From Adiantum capillus-veneris (Eukaryota > Streptophyta > Polypodiopsida > Polypodiales > Pteridaceae): 64,000 nt of DNA. Numbering within the stretch: the stretch's first letter is position 1; each line of letters begins with the position of its first letter. The notes beneath the pieces are model-generated. The model was not told the origin of the DNA, did no database searches, and saw only the letters and a program-made list of their open reading frames with translations. Shown piece by piece: positions 1 to 10,521 of the stretch. The translations under genes were made by a program, and so were the position numbers. The stretch is taken from positions 52,471,905 to 52,535,904 of the forward strand of contig CM043962.1 of NCBI GenBank assembly GCA_014529385.2, in the 5' to 3' direction.

Positions 1-143
1 AGGCACCCTCTCTGACTCTTACACAGTCCGAGATCACCGGGCTCATCCGACAGGACCTGGCTCAGCTAGACATCAGGAAGACATGGATACAACCAGCGCA
101 AGAGCTGGGCACGAAGATGGCTTTCTACAGAGAGCATCTTCTC

Positions 144-359
144 CAGCTTACAGAGGACGGTTTTGTGACGAGACCCAGATACATGGACACTCACTTGTCT
201 CATGGGATATGATGTGCTATTGGCTAGATACGCACATCTTCACACCAGCTGCAGCTTACAGAGGACGGTTTTGTGACGAGGCCCAGATACATGGACACTC
301 ACTTGTCTCATGGGATACGATGTGCTATTGGCTAGATACGCACATCTTCACACCAGCTG
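144..359 (+). repeat. 108-bp tandem duplication inside the LINE fragment
   Basis: Two adjacent copies of a 108-bp unit (144-251 and 252-359) differ at only a few bases. The length is a multiple of three, so it adds 36 codons without shifting the frame. The family-1 copy at 26.3 kb has the unit once, so the duplication arose in this copy. Confidence 0.9.
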
Positions 360-859
360 CGGATCGAGACTGGGAGATACAGTGGAGTACCAGCAGAGGC
401 CAGGACATGCCCCCTGTGTGGCATGGAGCCAGAGACAGAGTTGCACTACACATGCCACTGCCTCGTCTACTATGAGATACGAGGCCGCTTCCACTGCTTG
501 TTCAGAGAGGGCTTTGGACCACTCTCCAGAGTCATGCAGTACGAGGATCAGAGATGCTTGGGTTTGTTTCTACTCGAGCTGCGTTGACACAGAGAGAGCT
601 TGATGAGAGGAGAGGCTAGCCAGTCTCAGAGACACATCACAGACTTCTTTGGAGCAGACATTGGACACCCGGAGGAGCCACTACCACAGCAGAGCCCGTC
701 GCCTCACACCAGAGGCACACTGATCGACCGGGCGACCGAGCTCGGGAGATCCAGACGCCCACGACTGTGGAGGACTACACAGTATCGACGAAGGCTGCAT
801 CAGAGGCTTCGGATCACTTTGGCCCGACATGCATGACGCCCGGTCAGAGTACTTACCAT

Positions 860-1334
860 GGAGGAGATTGATGAGATCCGCCAGCGACCGATGCTGGATC
901 TCTGGTGATTTACCTACCCTAGCTAGCTGCTCTGCCCCGTTTCACACCTAGGAGTCCAGGATTTTTTGTCATTTTGTTACTCTGACTTTGTATCTGATCC
1001 ACCACATTGTAACTTTTTGGTCTCATAGGTCACTTTGGCCTTTTGAAGACGTTAATATAACATTTCATTTCATTTCTCTCTCTCTCTCTCTCTCTCGGAG
1101 GAGATTGATGAGATCCGCCAGCGACCGATGCTGGATCTCTGGTGATTTACCTACCCTAGCTAGCTGCTCTACCCCGTTTCACACCTAGGAGTCCAGGATT
1201 TTTTGTCATTTTGTTACTCTGACTTTGTATCTGATCCACCACATTGTAACTTTTTGGTCTCATAGGTCACTTTGGCCTTTTGAAGACGTTAATATAACAT
1301 TTCATTTCATTTCATTTCTCTCTCTCTCTCTCTT
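860..1334 (+). repeat. Repeated LINE 3' end flanked by (CT)n
   Basis: The last part of the family-1 3' UTR occurs twice, starting at 860 and again at 1097 (offset 237). Each copy ends in a CATTT-repeat tail (two units, then three) followed by a (CT)n tract (about 1077-1096 and 1317-1334). It may be a tandem duplication, or a second 5'-truncated LINE insertion into the first copy's (CT)n tract. The extra tail unit favours a separate insertion slightly. Confidence 0.8.
1020..1050 (+). other. LINE 3' stem-loop (family 1)
   Basis: GTCT at 1020-1023 can pair with AGAC at 1047-1050, and an inner GG(T)C/G(G)CC helix closes a short loop. A second copy lies at 1257-1287. The family-2 LINEs have the same layout at the same distance from the tail, with GTCC/GGAC in place of GTCT/AGAC. 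It is probably the 3' recognition structure for target-primed reverse transcription. Confidence 0.6.
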
Positions 1335-1703
1335 GAGCGTTTTGTCTCTCTTCAGCAAATCATCTCTCTAGCGTTTTTGCCAGATTACCATCCCTCTCTG
1401 TGTGCCTTTGCATTTTTGCAGGATCTCTCTCCTTGTGTGCCCTCTCTCATCTTAGGCGACTCTACTCTGCACTCACATTGCAAATTTAGAAAATCCGCGA
1501 CGGGATCAGAGGTTAGTCTGCCATCGGATCCGAGGGATTGTGCACTTGTTGCAGCTGTTTTCAGCCACATCACATCGATGGGATTGCTCTTGGAGGTTCC
1601 ACATTCAAAGGTTGCTGTTGTCTGCCATCGGATCCGAGGGACTGTGCACTTGTTGCAGCTGTTTTCAGCCACATCCATCCATCTTCCACTGCCACTTCTC
1701 ACA
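1335..1703 (+). repeat. Remnant of a Ty1/copia 5' LTR (3' portion)
   Basis: The segment ends in CA directly before a primer-binding site, as an LTR should. Inside it a 104-bp unit starting TCTGCCATCGG is repeated (1517-1620 and from 1621). Its left end is lost against the LINE (CT)n tract. The candidate right LTR at 3752 does not visibly overlap it, so the two may be different ends of one LTR or unrelated. The call rests on the CA end and the primer-binding site. Confidence 0.45.
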
Positions 1704-1715
1704 TGGTATCAGAGC
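1704..1715 (+). other. Primer-binding site, initiator-Met tRNA type
   Basis: TGGTATCAGAGC is the usual primer-binding site of plant Ty1/copia elements, complementary to the 3' end of initiator methionine tRNA. It follows the CA at 1702-1703 with no gap and marks the LTR/internal boundary. Confidence 0.7.
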
Positions 1716-2113
1716 TCCGGTATTGAGATCTTGTCTTGGAGCGTTTTTGTGGCATGGTCAGTGCTTTTCTGGCGTTTCTCAAGAGAGATTTATCTTGCTG
1801 ATTTTCAGATTCAGATCTGGAATTATCGCATTCAGTGCAAGTGCAAGTTTTCGAGGATCTGGTACAAGGTTTGCAAGTACAGAGAGGTTGTCTATTGACT
1901 GTAGTAAATTTCAGGTTCGGAGCAGTAACTTTGATGTAGTATAGATCCAAATTTGGAGGTGAAGAAGTGGACTAGAGGAGGGATAGTTTTTTGGCTGTCC
2001 ATTTGTGTCTCAGATTTGGTGCTGATTTGGAGCTCTATGGGCTGAGACTTGGAGCGGTTTCTTCCAAGTACCTTAGCCTATCCTTTTCACACAACCATAC
2101 TCTTCCTGGCAAC

Positions 2114-3145
2114 ATGACGGATAGTGTCTTAAATGGTGATAGTGTTGGACCATTGTCAAGTGCTACGTGGGATGTGTGTCACAAGGGGATCAATGACAAA
2201 CTAGTGAAGGTACCTACCCTTCCGACTTTTCGGGCTAATCGTCTGTTAGATGGTAACGACTGAAGTACTTGGAGGATGACGATGATGGCAGTATTTGACT
2301 CATATAATATCGTGTTCTTTGTGATCGAGAAGGTGGAGAAGGCATCTACAACAGAGGAAGGTGTACTTTGGGAGCTTCAATGCTGTAGTGCGGTCCTTTA
2401 TCATCTTGAACAGTGTTGCTTTGCATGTGAATTGATTAACCTAGATTCCGCTAAAGCTGCTTTCAAGAGGTCTCACATCAATAAGATGCTATCTTTGCTG
2501 CATGAGATTCCTCGGATGGGGAAGAACATTGCATTAGAGGATATGACCATTTATTTGATGTCCCCGTTATCGCCATATTACTCGGGTTTCCCTTCTTCTT
2601 TCGTTACAAGTGGACGACTGAATACTATTTATATGGGAGAAGTTAGTACCGATGGTTTTGGACGAGTAGTAGTAGTTCAAATCCCAAATGAGAACGAGAT
2701 CTTCTGTTTTAACGAGACTTTGGTAGCAGATTCCAAAGGAAAACAATGAGTTGGATTGAGTCGGCCATGTGCTTCTAAGACCAATGAAGTGCGGGAAGCC
2801 TTGAAAGCCTAAAGACATTGTAACAAGTGTGGAGAGAAGGGTCATTACTCAAGGAAATTTCCTTTGCCAAGAGTGGAGTCAGCCGGAGTGACTCAAGCAC
2901 CCGTCCTTATTACACAAATGGAGATCCACAAGATCAGCTACCTATGGAGCAGGAGGAGGATTTTACTTAACTCTGGAGATTGGATCACTGACAATGGTGC
3001 AGCTAGGCATGTGACTTCTTCTCGTGATTTGATGTACGACATGAGGCAGTATGAAGGTTCAATTTATGTTTGGAGACAGATGAGTTGCTCCTATGAAGGT
3101 TCAATTTATGTTTGGAGACAGATGAGTGGCTCCTGTACACAGTGA
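2114..3145 (+). pseudogene. Ty1/copia gag-protease remnant
   Basis: One reading frame (frame 2) runs through this stretch with stops at 2261, 2747 and near 2810. The middle (about 2276-2749) resembles a copia Gag of the UBN2 type, with the 'SPLSPYYSGFPSSFV' region matching the usual LP-x-Y-x2-F-V segment. A zinc knuckle follows at about 2820-2862 (CNKCGEKGHYSRK), whose last Cys is replaced by Phe. The retropepsin start 'WITDNGAARHVTS' is at about 2980-3015, with DNG in place of DSG. Integrase, RT and RNase H are missing. Two adjacent near-copies of a short unit at 3046-3130 show later duplication. It is not functional. Confidence 0.65.
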
Positions 3146-3751
3146 GGGGGCTATGGAGCTTATTTCAAACGGTAGAGGGAGAATGTACATCGCCTCGTCC
3201 CACATTTTGTCAGTGTGAGCTTTGCAGACTTAGCATGGTGGTTGTATTTGATGAGCACATGGTGTGATTCGAGATAAGCTTCTGGCTTGGAAGTCAAAGG
3301 GGGACAACAATATGTGGATTGGGTACTGACTTGACCCTCTTCCTTTAGATTTGGACTCACACTGAGCAGAGTTTACTCTCTTGCAGTTTACTTCGGACCA
3401 TATGTCGCATGGTGTGCCAGACGAGAGTGTTTGCATTCGTGGGGAGGAACAGAGGGCTCTAGCTGATACGGCACAGATGGTGGAGATACCCGAGTACATA
3501 TGGGTTTCTCTCCGAGATTCAAGCGTGTTAGATTTGCTACCAGATATGTGAGCAAGTGTCGACACTTGCAGATGCTAGTTACAGTCACAGTTACCTAGTA
3601 GAGTTTGTTACCTAGTACAGTTTTTGGTAGAGAGAAGGTGGAGGCGTCCCTCGCCTTGTTATCTTCTTGGACCCAGGATAGACGGGCTTCTTCTTCAGAT
3701 GTTACCTATCAGCTCCACATTTGTGCAGTTCGACCAGGAACTGAGAGGGGG
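3146..3751 (+). other. Degraded copia interior with polypurine tract
   Basis: I recognise no domain here. Short open stretches are broken by many stops. The last bases, GAGAGGGGG at about 3743-3751, form a polypurine tract directly before a TGTTAGAG that could be an LTR start. Confidence 0.4.
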
Positions 3752-4080
3752 TGTTAGAGTTTGTCACCTCTGCGACCATTCCTGGCCGAGCAGCTGTGCC
3801 CCAATATCCCAAGGGCTGATCATAGGGATTGAGGAGTGTTTTGTGGCTGTTCCCTGCCTATGTGAGGTAGTTTGCTCATTGTCAGTATGTTCCCGCCATT
3901 GTTTTGCCCCCCTTGTACTATTGGTAGTGTCGTATAGTTTGCCTCTTGGTGTCCCCAGGTTAGGGGTATTTTTCCTTGATAACCAGTACCACTGGATTTT
4001 ACCTACAGGCATGTTGTTAGATTTTTTCCCTGTTTGTGGGGCTATTTGTTCGTTGGGATGAGAATAGGGCAAAATCTGAG
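3752..4080 (+). repeat. Candidate 5' part of a copia 3' LTR
   Basis: It begins TGTTAGAG just after a polypurine tract, the usual start of a copia LTR. I cannot place its right end, and it does not align with 1335-1703. The open frame at 3624-4061 lies across this boundary and has no recognisable domain. Confidence 0.4.
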
Positions 4081-4594
4081 AATATCTAAAATTGTAGAAG
4101 ATTTTAAATAGTTTTTTGATTTAAAGGGAGCCTTAGCATTTATTTTATTTCTTGAATCAAATAAATGCATATTTTGTGCCTGTGATTGTTCAGTCTTGGC
4201 AACCATATCTTGTTTTGATGGTCTTGATTTTTTTTTTCCTTTTGGTTTTTTGTGGGTGGTGTCGATGTTACAGCAATTAATTAGTTTATTTGTGTCTGCT
4301 TCGAAAAGCTCTTTGAAAAAGGAGAGATTTTTAGAAAACGCTATCTTGTTTATCTTTAATCGCTGCTAACGCATAAATCCACCCTTCATATCAATGATTT
4401 GGGTCGCCCTTCAAAAATAGGTTTTGATCATAAGGAGCATGTTCGATTGTAAGGCTTTGAACCCATACCTAACGCCCTACTTTATAGTTGCTTCTTTCAC
4501 TTAATCCCAATGTAGAAAGCTACCTAAGATGAATAGGTGGCTGCCTCTTCATGCTCCATGGCACCAAAGCTAAGTAAGGAAATTAAGGGAGTAG

Positions 4595-4637
<43 letters not shown>

Positions 4638-5070
4638 ATAACATATGAATGGAACAACAAAATCTTCGAATCCAGAATGCTCGTGATTCTCTATGTGATG
4701 ATTTTTGGAGTCCAAAACTCTAGTTTGATTATAAGAAACTTCTTGTTTCACTCGGACCAAACAGAAACCCACATTAATTGACAAGTAGACACAAAAAATT
4801 ATTTCCAATCCTCACATGTAGACCTCATTGCAATTCTTCTCCATATAAGCAAAAATATGGTAAAAACTTAATCACATGTATGGTTTACAAAAACACAATC
4901 TTGAAGTATGCTCTTGTGACAGGATGCTCTTCCTTGTGTTTCATCTTGCACTCTTTTCCTATGCCACTTTGATGTACATACCCCACTTTTGGTGGTTCCA
5001 CAATCTTTGTACTTTTCTTGATGGCTTCTTGTAGCGTCTCAAGGTTTTCATTCTCTGAAGTCTATCCTAT

Positions 5071-5116
<46 letters not shown>

Positions 5117-5205
5117 ACAAGAAGAAGAACAAGAGGAATTTAGCATGATAGCAACAATCCCATCGCAAGAGACCTGAAAGATCTATCCAACTAGTCTTGG
5201 AACTC

Positions 5206-5243
<38 letters not shown>

Positions 5244-5377
5244 TGTGTTTCCAATATAAGCCATTGAAGGGAATTCGCACCACCTTTATACACACAATAA
5301 TTGCACCATATTTATAACCGCAACAATATCCATGTTGCATTGCAAAAAGCAATCAAAATTGGCACCTTGTTGTTAAG
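4081..5377. other. Non-coding stretch with microsatellites
   Basis: There is no supported gene. A (GA)n tract lies at about 5073-5113 and an (AC)n tract at about 5206-5240. The rest is AT-rich unique-looking sequence that forms the left flank of the gypsy insertion. Confidence 0.6.
5073..5240. repeat. (GA)n and (AC)n microsatellites
   Basis: A run of about 20 GA units (5073-5113) and a run of about 17 AC units (5206-5240) are separated by about 90 bp of ordinary sequence. Confidence 0.95.
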
Positions 5378-5382
5378 AATAC
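5378..5382 (+). repeat. Target site duplication AATAC (left)
   Basis: AATAC directly precedes the 5' LTR and recurs directly after the 3' LTR at 18151-18155. Five bases is the usual length for gypsy integrases. Confidence 0.9.
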
Positions 5383-5982
5383 TGTTAACCCTCGCGGCTC
5401 ACGGACACCTTATTACCTACGACGGACGTTGTAACTTACGGCGGACATTGTATTATTTATTTGATAGAGTCAGGTATCGGGCTTGTCTGTTTAATAGGAA
5501 AAGGGTAAGAGTGATCGTCGATGAGAGGCGCACTTTAATTGGAACATTTAAGAGATTAGTTGGTTAAGCATGGCCGCCCAAGTGTGAATGGGGTGAGCTC
5601 ATATAAAAGTCAACTAAACCTAAAATTCACTCATTCTCTTATTAGTGCAATTGAAGAGTGCTCTTGCTCTATCCCCTTCTTCTTCTTCTTCTTCATCTCT
5701 TTGTGTGTGTGTGAGAGAGAGAGAGAGAGAGGGAGAGAGTGTGTGTGGGCGATTGAGCATTACGAAGGCACGACGGTGGTGAAGCGGTTGAGCGCGGTGT
5801 AGCGACGTCTCCTCCTTCGCGGCGTGGAATCCTCCACGAAGCAAGCGTAGAGCGGTGAGTGATACACCATCACTTTTTTTGAGCTTACTAGTTTAAGCTT
5901 GTTGTGTGCTTGGAGTCGTTTGTGGCTCGCACACGATGTATCGACAAGTTCTTTGCATTGACACGTGCGACATACACGCACA
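5383..5982 (+). repeat. 5' LTR of the 12.8-kb gypsy element
   Basis: It starts TGTTAACC and ends ACGCACA, matching the 3' LTR throughout. A TATA box (CATATAAAAG, about 5596-5605) lies in both LTRs. It has a short (TG)n(AG)n block at about 5702-5738 where the 3' LTR has a much longer one. By eye about 7% of the first 330 bases differ, mostly C in the 3' LTR against T here. Confidence 0.95.
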
Positions 5983-6003
5983 TTTTTGACGCCGTTGTTG
6001 GGG
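5983..6003 (+). other. Primer-binding site region (gypsy)
   Basis: TTTTTGACGCCGTTGTTGG follows the LTR end. It resembles the TGGCGCCGTTGCCGGGGA site common in plant non-chromovirus gypsy elements, usually assigned to Asp tRNA, with several transitions that look like decay. Confidence 0.6.
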
Positions 6004-6333
6004 AGTGCCATACATGAAGCTCGAGTAGCATTCTGTGCTTCTCCGTGGTGCAATTTCTATTGGAGGAAAGGTAAGGAAGGAGTTTGTGTGTTGAGAAGAG
6101 GGATTTGGTATTATACTCTGTGTTTTTTTTATTAATGGAGTTTTCAAAGGTTCTGTGTTTATTCTATGTGTATTAAGGTAGTTAGTTTTCTTTGTTAATA
6201 CGCTCGTTTCGAGCTATTATACACTTCAATAAAAAAAATCAAACATTAAAAAAACATCAAAAACAAGAAAAAATCAAGTAGAAAACGGGATGCAAAACAC
6301 CCACAAAACAAAGCAAGTAACCTTTGAGGGTAC

Positions 6334-7170
6334 TTGCCGACACTTGTAGGGCACCCAAAGCACATGTATCTACGCTCTAGTCGTGTGCTAGAGTCCGAAC
6401 AACTAGCTAGTGCTTCGATTTACGGGGGTACTCACTATTCTTTCACGCTATGGTCTACGTCCTCGGCGGGGACCCAAGGTAGTGCAATCCCAGACCCAAA
6501 TATAGCGGCTAGCGACTCTTCCTCTGACTACGATATTATGGAAGAGCATCTTACACAAAGCCCCGGGGGAACAAATGAAACTGTACCTAATTGGGCCCAA
6601 CAACCTGAAACTAGTGTTTTTAACTGTTTGATGGAAACTTTTAGTAGAGCTACGCACTCTGAACCTACGGCTAGTGAAGTAAACAAAGGGGGTGGGGAAG
6701 TAGAATCACCATTCACATCTCTTGTAGACCCCACACTCCCTCAGAGTGTCCAAGTGGACATTCTACCTACCTCATTTAATGAGGGCCCTACCGAGCTACC
6801 ACCTTCCAAAGTCGCCTCTAAGGTAGCGGTGACTAAAAGTCAAAACACGGGAAGCAACATTGCATCCACCTTACGGAAATCCTTTAGTACACGAAGTTTG
6901 GACGGGATATTTCTCAATGAAAATTGGGAATATGACCTACACACGGAGACTTTGATTGATCTATACATGGGTTACACATACCATGTGGGTTGGTTAGAAG
7001 TTGTACAATCCACATCTAGTGCCACTAGTCTGGAGGAACAAGAACACATGATCTGCAATGTCATCCATAGGATTATCCAGTCCGAGAGGCAAAATCGAGG
7101 AATAAACATACCTTCGACGGGTCCTATGCGATTTTTAGACACGGACAAAGGAAAACAACCCACTCTGTAA
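6334..7170 (+). CDS. ORF1 upstream of gag, unknown function
   Basis: This encodes a 278-residue protein that I do not recognise. The first 170 residues are rich in Ser, Thr and Pro, and the C-terminal 100 residues look more folded (WEYDLHTETLIDLYMGY, then a possible helix). The stop at 7168-7170 is followed in the same frame by another ATG at 7174 that stays open to about 7275, so the ORF may once have been joined to gag. Some plant gypsy elements (Ogre) have an extra ORF before gag, but I see no sequence link. It could equally be the N-terminal part of Gag. Confidence 0.55.
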   Translation: MPTLVGHPKHMYLRSSRVLESEQLASASIYGGTHYSFTLWSTSSAGTQGSAIPDPNIAASDSSSDYDIMEEHLTQSPGGTNETVPNWAQQPETSVFNCLMETFSRATHSEPTASEVNKGGGEVESPFTSLVDPTLPQSVQVDILPTSFNEGPTELPPSKVASKVAVTKSQNTGSNIASTLRKSFSTRSLDGIFLNENWEYDLHTETLIDLYMGYTYHVGWLEVVQSTSSATSLEEQEHMICNVIHRIIQSERQNRGINIPSTGPMRFLDTDKGKQPTL

Positions 7171-7210
7171 CAAATGGAGACTCCCCCGGTGAGTCCCATC
7201 GATCTCCCAT

Positions 7211-8107
7211 ATGTTGTTTCGCGAGGGGTCTCAATGCAATGTAAGCCCACAAGTGATAGCTCATCTTTCCTTGGATGACACCACGGATACCATGTCTACC
7301 CCAATGATGGGCATGCCAAGAAACACACCATGGACTTCGTTTGTTAGTAAAGTACCGCTACATGGTAGCTCAATGCCTGCAATAGTACCTACAAGTGCGT
7401 ACCAATCGTATGTACCTATGGGTCCACGTACTCATGTAGTCCCTACCTCTCCCATTGTTTTAACTACCTATGCTCCACAACCACAATACACAAGTTCCTA
7501 TTTCCATGGGACTATACCGGCTAGCATTAGCGTGTCACATCCGACGTCTGCTATGCCTAGGGCCACTTATATGAACTATGGACCACCACATGGCACAACA
7601 TCGTACCCAACGTGGAACCCAAGGGCTTCGTATGCGCCAAGCCCAATGCCAATACCTACTCCACATGTAGTCTCTGGAGCACCTTCACCCACGGTGCCTG
7701 CTCACTTAGGTGACTTGGCAACATTTGCTCAAGCTATTAGTCGATCTATTGATGAGAATATGCGTAACACGCCTGATAGAGAGCCTAGAACTAAGGCAGT
7801 ACAAATAGCCAAGCTCACACAAAAATTTAGTGGAGACGAGGATGTGAGAAAGCATATTGAAGTGTTTGAACAAATATGCGATTCTCTAAGAGAACACAAC
7901 GACCTACATAAGAGCAATGCTTTAAGCCTAACCTTAAGTGGAAAGGCTGGGGATTGGTATAGAATCCTAAGGGTGGAAGAAAAAACGATTTACCCTGCTC
8001 TTAGGAGACTGTTCTTAAAGGAATACATACGAAAGGGAGTGCTTTGGGGTGTAGCCTCTCAGCTCCAGAAAGCCCAACGAGAGGAAGGAGAGTCGGTGAG
8101 AGACTAG
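7211..8107 (+). pseudogene. Gag, N-terminal and capsid-like part
   Basis: A Pro/Thr/Tyr-rich N-terminus (about residues 30-160) is followed by a retrotransposon Gag domain (about residues 180-298), with the typical stretch 'LTLSGKAGDWYRILR' and 'ALRRLFLKEYI'. Gag forms the particle that packages element RNA. The frame here is frame 2, while the upstream ATG at 7174 and the zinc-knuckle part downstream are in frame 1. So at least two frameshifts break the gene, one near 7275 and one near 8060-8160. The second break coincides with a long inverted repeat. Confidence 0.8.
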
Positions 8108-8155
8108 GCCATTGTAGATATCCGACTCTTCTTCCTCTCGTTGGGCTTTCTGGAG
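8063..8155. repeat. 34-bp inverted repeat at the gag frame break
   Basis: The arms are 8063-8096 and 8122-8155. They begin CTCCAGAAAGCCCAACGAGA and pair with a single mismatch over 34 bp, around a 25-nt spacer. They sit exactly where coding switches from frame 2 to frame 1. A templated snap-back during DNA or reverse-transcriptase synthesis would leave this structure. Confidence 0.95.
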
Positions 8156-8159
8156 TCAC

Positions 8160-9468
8160 CAATGCGATCCAATTGGAGGATAATTTAATGATTCAAGGAG
8201 AAAGAGTGTCTGTTGAGTCTAAATCTATTAGCTCACAAGCATCGGGGCATCAGCCAATGATCCTAAAGCCTATTGCTAAGGAGCCAAAGATATCTGAGAT
8301 GACTTTAGCAGATCTCACCAAGGCTATTCAAGAGAGTCTTAGAGACAATTGTGCTCCACAAAACAATCATATGTATCCAAGAAGGGAGCAGCAATGGTGC
8401 TCAGTATGCTATGGACCACATAGTACCAGTGAATGCCCTACTTTTAGAGTAAAATTCAATGGGAACTGTAATGCATGTGGAAGGTATGGTCATCAAGCTA
8501 AGGATTGCATAGTATTTAAGCGCGCGATGGACAATAGACCAACCTTAGCAAGGATAGACACACCTCGAGTGCCTGCCTTGATGCCGGCTCCACCTCTTGA
8601 ACAAACAGCACAACACATGGTTCCTAGGGCCCAAAATGTTGTTCAAACAACACCCTTACCACTTCCAGTGCTAGGACCGCAACCACCACATCCGAGAATC
8701 AGTTTTGTGAATCAAGTGGGTTGTGAGTCATCTATTTCTTGTTTGGAAGGCTATGACGAAGATATAGATCCTAATATCGCCTATGGGATGGATGTGCTTG
8801 AAGAAAGTCCACAATACTACATAGAGGACTATTGGGGACAAGTCAAACCTGTATATCAAATAGCTGCTCTTGCGGCAAGAGGCCAAAATATCAATTACAC
8901 CGCTAAGAGACCACCTCTTCAATGCTATGAGTGTGGAGGTCCACATCGTGTAGCTGAGTGTCCTATTAGGCTACAAAAGAACGCCACACTAATGCAAACC
9001 AATCAAGCGAGCACGTCTACAATGCCGATACTCATGTGTAATCGATGTGGCATAGATCATTTGAGTGCCCAATGTCCAAATAATCCAAATGCACCGAAGA
9101 TCACGCCATTAAACTTGATTGAAGTTACCGAGGAGCCATCACCAAGTACACCCGTGGTACTAGTAAACGTACTCACACGATCGATGCTCCAAAACCAAAA
9201 TTATATTCTTGAGGAAAGAGACACGGTATCAATTGCCCAATCTCAAAAAAAGAAGAAAACACGAAGAAAGAGATCGCAAAAAGCAGCGAAGTCAGACCCC
9301 AGTTCAAAGACCAACATAGGGACTGGTGACGACCTTGTATATATGAACGACGCTGAAGAAGATTCTGATTTAGGTGAAACCATGGAGACCAAAACGACCA
9401 CTAACATAGAAACCAACAAGGAAGATCTTCATGAGCCACAATGGTCAGGATCCAAAAAAAAGATATGA
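8160..9468 (+). pseudogene. Gag C-terminal part with four zinc knuckles
   Basis: This frame-1 stretch (open from 8044) has four nucleocapsid-type zinc knuckles. Three have the unusual spacing C-x2-C-x3-H-x4-C (CSVCYGPHSTSEC near 8399, CYECGGPHRVAEC near 8921, CNRCGIDHLSAQC near 9036) and one is the usual C-x2-C-x4-H-x4-C (CNACGRYGHQAKDC near 8467). The second and third knuckles are about 140 residues apart. A Lys-rich tract (about 9245-9290) and an acidic end follow. The nucleocapsid binds element RNA. The frame ends at a TGA (9466) and reopens at once in the same frame. Confidence 0.8.
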
Positions 9469-10521
9469 ACTTACTCAAACCCTACAGAGGAGATTGAGCG
9501 AGTCAAGCAATTAAGGAGTTTGGTAGAAGATACCCAAAGGGATGTAGAACCAGCTCCTAGGAAGATCCAGATTACAGACATCGTGTTCCCTACACAACAA
9601 CAACCTCGCCAAGTCCATAGACCCTTGGACATACCTAGTGTCATCCAAGAAGAAAGTGACTTAAAGTCATGGGAAAGTGGGCGTACTCACTTCTTGATGG
9701 AAAGAATGTTTACAGAGGGACTACCTGATCCTATCGAAGAAATGGAGATCCCATCTTCCCCACGTCAAGGGACTCAAGGCCAAAAGGTAACGTTAAACAT
9801 TGCCAAATTGATGGATTTCATGTCTTCAGAAGTTAGAACCACCATCATGTCCAAACTATATAAAGACCCCGAGCTAGTCTCAGCTCTTCGAGCCTTCCTC
9901 AATGGAGAACTGAAGTTTGGGCTACCACAATTTGCACAGATGGATGGAGTTGGGGAGATGCCAATAGAGGAGGAACACTTAGATCCACAACCCAACTTAG
10001 ATGAGAACCTTGTTATAGAAATACCTGTTAACAAGTTGGGACAATACTTTGAGGGTGATGAATCCAATGCGACCATACCAATCACTACTAAGGGATTAAC
10101 TGTGAAGGGAATCCTTGATGGTGGTGTTGGGGTTAGCATTGTGACTAAAAATTGATGGGAAACTATGGGAAGACCTCACCTTGCAACCATAACCATAATA
10201 GTGAAGATGGCCAATGGGTCTATTGTTAAACCTATTGGGATGCTAGAAGACCTCAAGATCAAGGTCTTTGGACATAAAATAAGGATTACCTTTATTGTTA
10301 TGGATTTCTCCAAACACACTATGTCATCGGAGATGATCTTAGGATGTCCTTTCATGAGGGAAGCAAAAGTGGTGCATGACTGGTCTAAAAACCATGTCTA
10401 CTTGCAGTCCCAAGATTCTGTCATTCGAGTGGATCTTGTGACGGGTCGAGCACATCCTCTAGGAAACAGGTTTATAATCGATCATAGATCTGACACCACT
10501 GCTCACTCGGCCCCATTGTAG
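9469..10521 (+). pseudogene. Retropepsin-like protease 1 (DGG) with N-terminal linker
   Basis: The frame continues from gag through a TGA at 10153 to a TAG at 10519. The aspartic protease domain spans about 10050-10450. The usual D-S/T-G active site reads D-G-G (Asp codon at 10117, 'GILDGGVGVSIV'). The conserved 'ILG-x-PF' segment lies at about 10336-10352 and 'VVHDW' follows, so the fold looks complete. Retropepsins cut the Gag-Pol polyprotein and act as dimers with one Asp from each subunit. The first stop is 12 codons past the active Asp. The DGG triad is shared by the Tat element at 40.2 kb, so it may be a lineage feature. Confidence 0.8.

Larger units (their letters stand above)
1..1076 (+). 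pseudogene. LINE family 1, 3' end (ORF2 C-terminus and 3' UTR)
   Basis: This is the 3' part of a non-LTR retrotransposon that runs off the left edge of the window. It aligns with the second family-1 copy at 26,221-27,134, base for base over long stretches. The coding part holds the Cys/His-rich C-terminus typical of LINE ORF2 (pattern C-x2-C then H and C, near 405-460), but the frame is broken by indels and stops. The 3' UTR ends in a stem-loop at 1020-1050 and a short CATTT-repeat tail that runs into a (CT)n tract. It is too short and broken to be active. Family assignment rests on the match to the longer copy. Confidence 0.85.

Noticed and set aside
5560-5844. Open frames in the gypsy LTRs around the TG/AG repeat
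   Set aside because: Microsatellite-driven frames that differ between the two LTRs. The region holds the TATA box and leader.
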